From Stomorhina lunata (lineage: Eukaryota; Arthropoda; Insecta; Diptera; Rhiniidae): a DNA stretch of 64,000 bases. Under the pieces are notes generated by a model. The model had not been told where the DNA came from. It saw only the letters and a list, made by a program, of their open reading frames with translations, and did no database searches. Positions 37,501-46,500 of the stretch are shown here, in pieces. The DNA lies in the NCBI GenBank assembly GCA_933228675.1, contig OW121741.1, positions 78,153,387-78,217,386 of the forward strand. The letters run 5' to 3'. How positions within the stretch are numbered: the stretch's first letter is position 1; every line of letters begins with the position of its first letter. The translations under genes and the position numbers were made by a program.

Positions 37501-40500
37501 AATAATTAAATACGTATTTAGTACTTTTGCGATTAATGGGGTACAAAAGGGTAAAAAAAGGGAAAATATTCAAGGGTAGGTTTTTTGGTTTTTAGCTATG
37601 GATATCTTTTAGGCTAATGAAGCCAGAAGTATAATTTTTTGAATGGTCGATTGACATTGAAAAAAATAAAGTACGGGTTTGGTACTTTTTTTTTATTTTG
37701 GGGGTAAAAATCTGTCAAGTATATCTTCTAAACCAAAAGTGATAGAAACAAAAACTAAATTGGTCTGAGATCGGCACTTTAAATTAAGGGACATGTATTC
37801 GGTACTTTTTTTTTAATTCGGTCGTTTTGGCGTTAAAAAAAGACAAAAAATGAAAATATTAGTAACATCATATCTAAGAAATTAAGAGCGATAGGAACAA
37901 CGTTGAAATTTGCTTCGGATCGGCTGGAAAAACAGGAGAAACGTATTTGATACTTTTTTGAATATGGTACTGATAAGGGTAAAAAAGGTAAAAACTATAT
38001 TTTGGTACTTTTTTTGAAACCATACGTATTTTTTGAAACAATAAACATAGTTAACGTCACAATCGATAAGTAATAAAGAATTATTAGACACGTATTTGGT
38101 ACTTTTATGATAAATTAGGTAAAAAAAGATTAAAATAGGAAAATATTCAAGGGTATGAATTTCATTTTAGCTAATGAAGCCAGAAGTTTAATTTACAGAC
38201 GGGTCGATTCACATTCAAAAAGACACGTGTTTGGTCCTTTTTTAATTTAGGGGAAAAAATCGGTAACGTAATATCTATCTCAACCAAATAAGAAATAAAA
38301 AAATTGAATTGGTCTGGAATTAGCATAAAAATTAAGGGACACGGGTTCGGTAATTTTTTAAAATTCGGCCGCTTAGTGGTTAAACAGAAACAGAAATTTG
38401 ATAAATTAGTACATCATATCTCCGAAATTTACATCGTTGGAAACAAAGTCGAAATTGGATTTGGATCGTCTTGCAAAAAAAAGGGGACACGTGTTTGGTA
38501 CTTTTTTGGAAATGGAACTAATAAGGGAGAAAAAGGTTAAAAACTATATTAACCCTATACGTATCTCTTGAACTAATAAACATAAATACTCAATTTACAT
38601 CACAATTGATAAGGACTATCAAAAATTAAGAAGATGCTTCGCACTTTAACGATAAATGAGGCACAAAAGAGTAAAAACGGGTAAATATTAAAGGGTTTTT
38701 TGTTTTTTAACTATGAATATCATTTAAACAAATAAAGCCAGAAGTATAATTTACAGACGGGTCTATCGCCATTGATTCCTTTTTTAATTTTTGGAGTAAA
38801 AAGGGGGGAAAAAACGGTAACATAATATCTTCTAAATCAAAAGTGATAAAAACAAAAATTAAATTGGTCTATGATCAGCATTAAAAATTAAAGGACACGG
38901 GTGCATATGCTCAGGAGAGTTTTCAAAGAAGAGTAATAATTTGGAAAACCCTTAATAATTAGCAAACCTCTCAACCAATATAAAGGTTTTATATATTCTT
39001 GGAAAGCTTATTTAGTTATCCGAAGCATGAAATTGTTAAAAAAGTAATATGTGTTGCCAACTAATAGTTTCAACTTACACTGCTTTTCGCATATTTTCAC
39101 TGTTCGATGTGAGAAATTACTCGATGCGAGAAATACAGAAACGAGGTACAGAACGTGCGTTTTCAATGTCGGTTAATTTTTCATTTCTCATTTTTTAAAT
39201 TTCTAGTCTGCGATTTTCATATTCATCTTTTGTTGTTACGCCCTTTTGCATTTTAGGTGACGATATGTGTAAATACACATATCGTAACGCGAAATACAAA
39301 AAGGCGTAACTATATTTATATGTTTGTTAAATTTCCGAATCTTATTTTTCAGAATAACTGGACCGTACCCACTGGGTTTGGCGACCACCCCCCACCACCA
39401 CATAGATACGCCCAGTGGTATTATTCGATGTATGGTCCAGCTGTTGAACCCCAGCAAACCTCTCCCCAAGACGCACCAGCCCCTCTGCAAGACGCACCAG
39501 CCCCTCTGCAAGATGCACCAGCCCCTCCGCAAGATGCACCAGATAAGCAAACCACTTCCCAAGACGCAGACAAAACCCCACCCGAAGAAAAATAAAATAA
39601 AATTTTTTTATGATTCAAATAATAATAATTTTAAAAAAAATAAAATTCTTTTGGAATAATTAAATTTATTTATTGACATTAATGTCTTCTTTTGTATAGA
39701 ATGTCTTCTTTTGTATAGAAAAAATTTTTTATTGAAAATTTTTCTATAGAAAAATTTTTTTATTGAAAATTTTTGTAAAGAAAAATTTTTTTATTGAAAA
39801 TTTTTCTATAGAAAATTTTTTTATTGAAAATTTTTCTAAAAAAAAATTTTTTTATTGAAAATTTTTCCAAAGAAAACGTTTTTTTGGAAATTTTTCTATA
39901 GAAAAAAAATTTTTCTATAGAAAAATTTTCAATAAAAAAATTTTTCTATAGAAAAATTTTCAATAAAAAAATTTTTCTATAGAAAAATTTCCAAAAAAAA
40001 CTTTTTCTATAGAAAAATTTTTTTATTGAAAATTTTTCTATAGAAAAATTTTTTTTCTATAGAAAAATTTCCAAAAAAAACGTTTTCTTTGGAAAAATTT
40101 TCAATAAAAAATTTTTTTTTTAGAAAAATTTTCAATAAAAAAATTTTCTATAGAAAAATTTTCAATAAAAAAATTTTTCTATAGAAAAATTTTCAATAAA
40201 AAAATTTTTCTATAGAAAAATTTCCAAAAAAAACTTTTTCTATAGAAAAATTTTCAATAAAAAAATTTTTCTATAGAAAAATTTTCAATAAAAAAATTTT
40301 TCTATAGAAAAATTTTCAATAAAAAAATTTTTCTATAGAAAAATTTCCAAAAAAAACTTTTTCTATAGAAAAATTTTCAATAAAAAAATTTTTCTATAGA
40401 AAAATTTTCAATAAAAAAATTTTTCTATAGAAAAATTTTCAATAAAAAAATTTTTCTATAGAAAAATTTCCAAAAAAAACTTTTTCTATAGAAAAATTTT

Positions 40501-43500
40501 CAATAAAAAAATTTTTCTATAGAAAAATTTTCAATAAAAAAATTTTTCTATAGAAAAATTTTCAATAAAAAAATTTTTCTATAGAAAAATTTTCAATAAA
40601 AAAATTTTTCTATAGAAAAAGTTTTTTTTGGAAATTTTTCTATAGAAAAATTTTTTTATTGAAAATTTTTCTATAGAAAAATTTTTTTATTGAAAATTTT
40701 TCTATAGAAAAATTTTTTTTCTATAGAAAAATTTCCAAAAAAACGTTTTCTTTGGAAAAATTTTCAATAAAAAAATTTTTTTTTAGAAAAATTTTCAATA
40801 AAAAAATTTTTTTTTAGAAAAATTTTCAATAAAAAAATTTTCTATAGAAAAATTTTCAATAAAAAAATTTTTCTTTACAAAAATTTTCAATAAAAAAATT
40901 TTTCTATAGAAAAATTTTCAATAAAAAATTTTTTCTATACAAAAGAAGACATTCTATACAAAAGAAGACATTAATGTCAATAAATAAATTTAATTATTCC
41001 AAAAGAATTTTATTTTTTTTTAAATTATTATTATTTGAATCATAAAAAAATTTTATTTTATTTTTCTTCGGGTGGGGTTTTGTCTGCGTCTTGGGAAGTG
41101 GTTTGCTTATCTGGTGCATCTTGCGGAGGGGCTGGTGCATCTTGCAGAGGGGCTGGTGCGTCTTGCAGAGGGGCTGGTGCGTCTTGGGGAGAGGTTTGCT
41201 GGGGTTCAACAGCTGGACCATACATCGAATAATACCACTGGGCGTATCTATGTGGTGGTGGGGGGTGGTCGCCAAACCCAGTGGGTACGGTCCAGTTATT
41301 CTGAAAAATAAGATTCGGAAATTTAACAAACATATAAATATAGTTACGCCTTTTTGTATTTCGCGTTACGATATGTGTATTTACACATATCGTCACCTAA
41401 AATGCAAAAGGGCGTAACAACAAAAGATGAATATGAAAATCGCAGACTAGAAATTTAAAAAATGAGAAATGAAAAATTAACCGACATTGAAAACGCACGT
41501 TCTGTACCTCGTTTCTGTATTTCTCGCATCGAGTAATTTCTCACATCGAACAGTGAAAATATGCGAAAAGCAGTGTAAGTTGAAACTATTAGTTGGCAAC
41601 ACATATTACTTTTTTAACAATTTCATGCTTCGGATAACTAAATAAGCTTTCCAAGAATATATAAAACCTTTATATTGGTTGAGAGGTTTGCTAATTATTA
41701 AGGGTTTTCCAAATTATTACTCTTCTTTGAAAACTCTCCTGAGCATATGCACCCGTGTCCTTTAATTTTTAATGCTGATCATAGACCAATTTAATTTTTG
41801 TTTTTATCACTTTTGATTTAGAAGATATTATGTTACCGTTTTTTCCCCCCTTTTTACTCCAAAAATTAAAAAAGGAATCAATGGCGATAGACCCGTCTGT
41901 AAATTATACTTCTGGCTTTATTTGTTTAAATGATATTCATAGTTAAAAAACAAAAAACCCTTTAATATTTACCCGTTTTTACTCTTTTGTGCCTCATTTA
42001 TCGTTAAAGTGCGAAGCATCTTCTTAATTTTTGATAGTCCTTATCAATTGTGATGTAAATTGAGTATTTATGTTTATTAGTTCAAGAGATACGTATAGGG
42101 TTAATATAGTTTTTAACCTTTTTCTCCCTTATTAGTTCCATTTCCAAAAAAGTACCAAACACGTGTCCCCTTTTTTTTGCAAGACGATCCAAATCCAATT
42201 TCGACTTTGTTTCCAACGATGTAAATTTCGGAGATATGATGTACTAATTTATCAAATTTCTGTTTCTGTTTAACCACTAAGCGGCCGAATTTTAAAAAAT
42301 TACCGAACCCGTGTCCCTTAATTTTTATGCTAATTCCAGACCAATTCAATTTTTTTATTTCTTATTTGGTTGAGATAGATATTACGTTACCGATTTTTTC
42401 CCCTAAATTAAAAAAGGACCAAACACGTGTCTTTTTGAATGTGAATCGACCCGTCTGTAAATTAAACTTCTGGCTTCATTAGCTAAAATGAAATTCATAC
42501 CCTTGAATATTTTCCTATTTTAATCTTTTTTTACCTAATTTATCATAAAAGTACCAAATACGTGTCTAATAATTCTTTATTACTTATCGATTGTGACGTT
42601 AACTATGTTTATTGTTTCAAAAAATACGTATGGTTTCAAAAAAAGTACCAAAATATAGTTTTTACCTTTTTTACCCTTATCAGTACCATATTCAAAAAAG
42701 TATCAAATACGTTTCTCCTGTTTTTCCAGCCGATCCGAAGCAAATTTCAACGTTGTTCCTATCGCTCTTAATTTCTTAGATATGATGTTACTAATATTTT
42801 CATTTTTTGTCTTTTTTTAACGCCAAAACGACCGAATTAAAAAAAAAGTACCGAATACATGTCCCTTAATTTAAAGTGCCGATCTCAGACCAATTTAGTT
42901 TTTGTTTCTATCACTTTTGGTTTAGAAGATATACTTGACAGATTTTTACCCCCAAAATAAAAAAAAAGTACCAAACCCGTACTTTATTTTTTTCAATGTC
43001 AATCGACCATTCAAAAAATTATACTTCTGGCTTCATTAGCCTAAAAGATATCCATAGCTAAAAACCAAAAAACCTACCCTTGAATATTTTCCCTTTTTTT
43101 ACCCTTTTGTACCCCATTAATCGCAAAAGTACTAAATACGTATTTAATTATTTTTTAATATCTATCGGTTGCGATATAAAATATGTTTCTATGTTTATTA
43201 GATCAAAAGTACCAAATATAGCTTTTACCCTTTTTTATCCTTATTAGTGCCATTTTCAAAAAAGAACCAAGCACGTGTCCATTTATTTTTTTATCCGATG
43301 CAAATCCAATTTCAACTTTGTTTCTATCTATGTTGGTTTCGGAGATATTATGTTACTAATTTCTCCCTTTTCTACCCTGTTGTACCTTCTAAGAGGTTGA
43401 ATTTCAATAAAGTACCGAACACGTGTCACTTAATTTTAAGTGCCAATCTCAGACCAATTTAGTTTTTGTTTCTATCGCTTTTGGTTTAGAAGATATACTT

Positions 43501-46500
43501 TACAGTTTTTTACCCCCAAAATTAAAAAAAGTACCAAACACGTAGTTTATTTTTTTCAATGTCAATCGACCAGTCAATAAATTATACATCTGGCTTCATT
43601 AGCCTAAAAGATATCCATAGCTAAAAACCAAAAAACCTACCCTTGAATATTTTCGCTTTTTTTACCCTTTTGTACCCCATTAATCGAAAAAGTACCAAAT
43701 ACGTATTTAATTGTTTTTTAATATCTATCGGTTGCGATATAAATTATGTTTCTATGTTTATTAGTTCAAAAGATACATATGGGTTAAAAAAAGTACCAAA
43801 ATATAGTTTTTACCCTTTTTCATTCTTATTGGTGCCATTTTCAAAAAAGTACCAAACACGTGTCCCCTTATTTTTCTAGCCGATTTATATCCAATTTCAA
43901 CTTTGTTTCTATCTATGTTGGTTCTGGAGATATGATGTTACTAATTTCTCCCTTTTCTACCCTGTTTTGCCCGCTAGGCGGCCGATTTTCAAAAAAGTAC
44001 CGAACACGTGTCCCTTAATTTTTAGTGCTAATCTCAAACCAATTTAATCTTCGCTTCTATCGCTGTTGGTTAAGGAGATATAATGTTACCGATTTTTCCC
44101 TTTTTTACCCTTTTAATTGAAAAAAGTACCAAACACGTATTTAATATTTTGTACTTGGCAATCGACCTCCCTATAAATTTTATTTCTAGCTTTATTGGTT
44201 CAAGTGAAATACAAATAAAAAGAAAAATGGACCTACCCTAAATTTTTTCCCCCGCTTTTCCCCCTTTTTGAACCCTGAATCAAAAAAGTACCAAACACCT
44301 GTCTCATATTTCTTCAATGCCAATCGAACAGTCCATAAATTATTATTCTACCTTCATTTATTTAAACAATATACATAGTTTAATATATAGAGCACCTAAA
44401 TTATAAATTTTAATATACCCTTCACCAATAGGTGAAATTATACCGATCGACTCAGAATCGCAAGGAGAGTCAAGTTTGTGGAGCTCCTGGAGGGTGTAGC
44501 GAGATAGATTGTACATCAGGTTTTAGGAAATTGTCCTACGCAGCACGCTATTAAATTTAATCAAAATCGGTCCATATACTCCGGAGATATCGCTAAAATA
44601 CTAAAATTCGATGGGCGCATATTGACGAATTTAAATTTTTTTTTTTAAATACATTTAAAAAAAAATTTTAATTCTCATCGAATTTTAAATTTGGGGATAT
44701 CTCTGGTGTTTATCGACCGATTTTGTTGAAATTTTATGGCGCGCTGCGTTGAAGTATTTTCTAAAATCTGACATATAATTTGATTGACAATGTGGACTCC
44801 CGTATAGCACTTCCAGTTTGCCATTGAATTGGGGTTGGAGTGTTAGAAAAAAGTTCTTATGCTACCCCAGGAACTGATGTAATCATTGATGCTTTGCTTA
44901 TAAGGGAGACGATTGGCTGTACAACTTACTGTGGCCTTGGGATTAGTTCTTTGATTCAGCATGCGTCTTTTTTCCAAAGTTATATCCCACAACTTTAAAT
45001 CACCATAACGGTCTAAGGTAAGCATGTGATTCTTGTTATCAAAAATTTTTAACTTTATTATATTGACACCATCAATTAGCTGCATGCGGCTACATCTGTG
45101 ACAAGTCCACCAAAAATGTAGTATTGTCCGTCAGGGCCATAATACATAAGTCCTGCTCTATAAATGCGTACAATTTTGGCTGTTTGTTGGAGACTAAAGA
45201 TAAAACGCCACGCCACTGACCCCTATTATAAAAAAAATCAAATTAATTTTGGTAAAGTTTTTAAATTTTAAATCTTTACCTTTCTTTTTGCTTTAAAGCC
45301 ATTTCCTTGATAAAATCGTCTGATAGAAGAGCATATTGTAGAAGGCCACAATCAAAGAAACGCATTTTGTCTTTCTTTTTGGTTTTCTTTTCATGATGGC
45401 GGCTTTTTTTTAATGATATTGCCATATTATTTTAGATGAGGAACAATGGAATTAAAATTCATCCAATCGATACACTGCGAAAATGCCACTTTTACAGTAC
45501 ACTATAAATAATTTCAAACTTACACAAAAAATACATATAATTAATACAAGTTAATTTGACATAATATAAAATGCTTAATAAAAAGAATATTAAAACTTTT
45601 TGTAATCATAGGCAAATTAAAGGAAATGTGCTTTGTTTTTTATTTATTCTAAAATTTAGTCTTCTTAGTGTTAAAGTAGTATATGGCTTATATGACAGCT
45701 TTTTTATAGGAAATAATTATTATTTATAATGAGACTTATATTATAGTTATTTTGTTAATGATTGAATAACATAATGGATATCATAACTTTTCTTTTAATA
45801 GTGCAGTAGATAAAAAAAAATAAAAAAAATCAAACGGGAGTGAATTGTAGTATTTTTTAATTTAACTAATTTATACTATTTGCACTTATATGTACATATT
45901 TTTTTTATCAAAAACGTAATTTACATATTAACACTTTTACCAATATTTTTTTTTTATTATTATACAAAACGCTTATTTAATAATTTGTAAAATACATGGT
46001 GTAAAACTCACCTATTTTATTTCTTTTATTTCAAATAAAATTTTACACCTCCAAATAATAACTCTGTACCAGCTGTTTGTTTAAGCATGAAAAATACTAC
46101 ATTTTTTATAAATAGATACCTTAGAAAAAAAAGTACCAAAAGTATACTACTTTATGCAACCCTGAAAAAAAGTATGATAAAAAAGTGTGATTTCTTCACA
46201 TCGATTATATTCTTCTATGTTTAGAACGAGGTTCCATGGAAAGGGAATGTGTTGGTACCTATAAATCTGTTCAAGTGGGAAGTAAAAAAAATATTTTTTT
46301 TTGGTCGCCGATTTGGTTGAATGCAAAATATATTTAAATCAAAAAGTTAATACTTTAATATACCTTTGCCGTTTCGAAAAAGTTATAAATTATGAGGGCC
46401 ACTAAACACCAGAATAAAATAGAACACAAGGATAACTGCCAGGATATTGTAAAATCATCATCGATCATTGCAAATAGATTTGAGTTATTAAACAAAGATC

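Larger units (their letters stand above)
35579..45075. repeat. ~9.5-kb palindrome (two ~4.5-kb inverted arms, ~0.5-kb spacer)
   Basis: Positions x and 80653-x (80654 near the outer ends) are complementary across the whole interval. Landmarks include TTGATGGTGTC at 35579 and its complement ending at 45075, the proline-rich frame at 39257-39595 and 41396-41058, and shared arm-wide repeats. Arms run about 35579-40045 and 40570-45075. They differ by rare changes, such as one Phe/Leu codon difference near 39633/41020 and at least one 1-bp indel. Outer flanks are unrelated: a CTATAG array on the left, a spliced gene fragment on the right. It could be a segmental inverted duplication or a long-read assembly artefact. 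Confidence 0.9.
22570..46363 (-). other. 23.8-kb intron 5 of the SLC6 gene
   Basis: Inferred intron between GTATAT (46363) and TTTTAG (22571-22570). The other coding introns are 58-74 bp, so this one is over 300 times longer. It contains a LOA/R1-like retrotransposon, a Tc1 element, a Harbinger-like element, a 158-bp satellite, CTATAG arrays, a ~9.5-kb palindrome and a small gene or gene remnant on the same strand. The stretch 22570-22990 next to exon 6 shows nothing recognisable. Confidence 0.75.

Noticed and set aside
36774..38540. Several 70-80-codon frames in the palindrome arms with KKYQTRVPLFF-like peptides
   Set aside because: They arise from the GGTACTTTTTT repeat read in one frame, lack splice or start context, and decay from unit to unit.
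39236..39618. Cys/Gly/Trp-rich frames antisense to the proline-rich exon
   Set aside because: They are shadows of the 21-nt repeat on the opposite strand and have no splice or poly(A) context.
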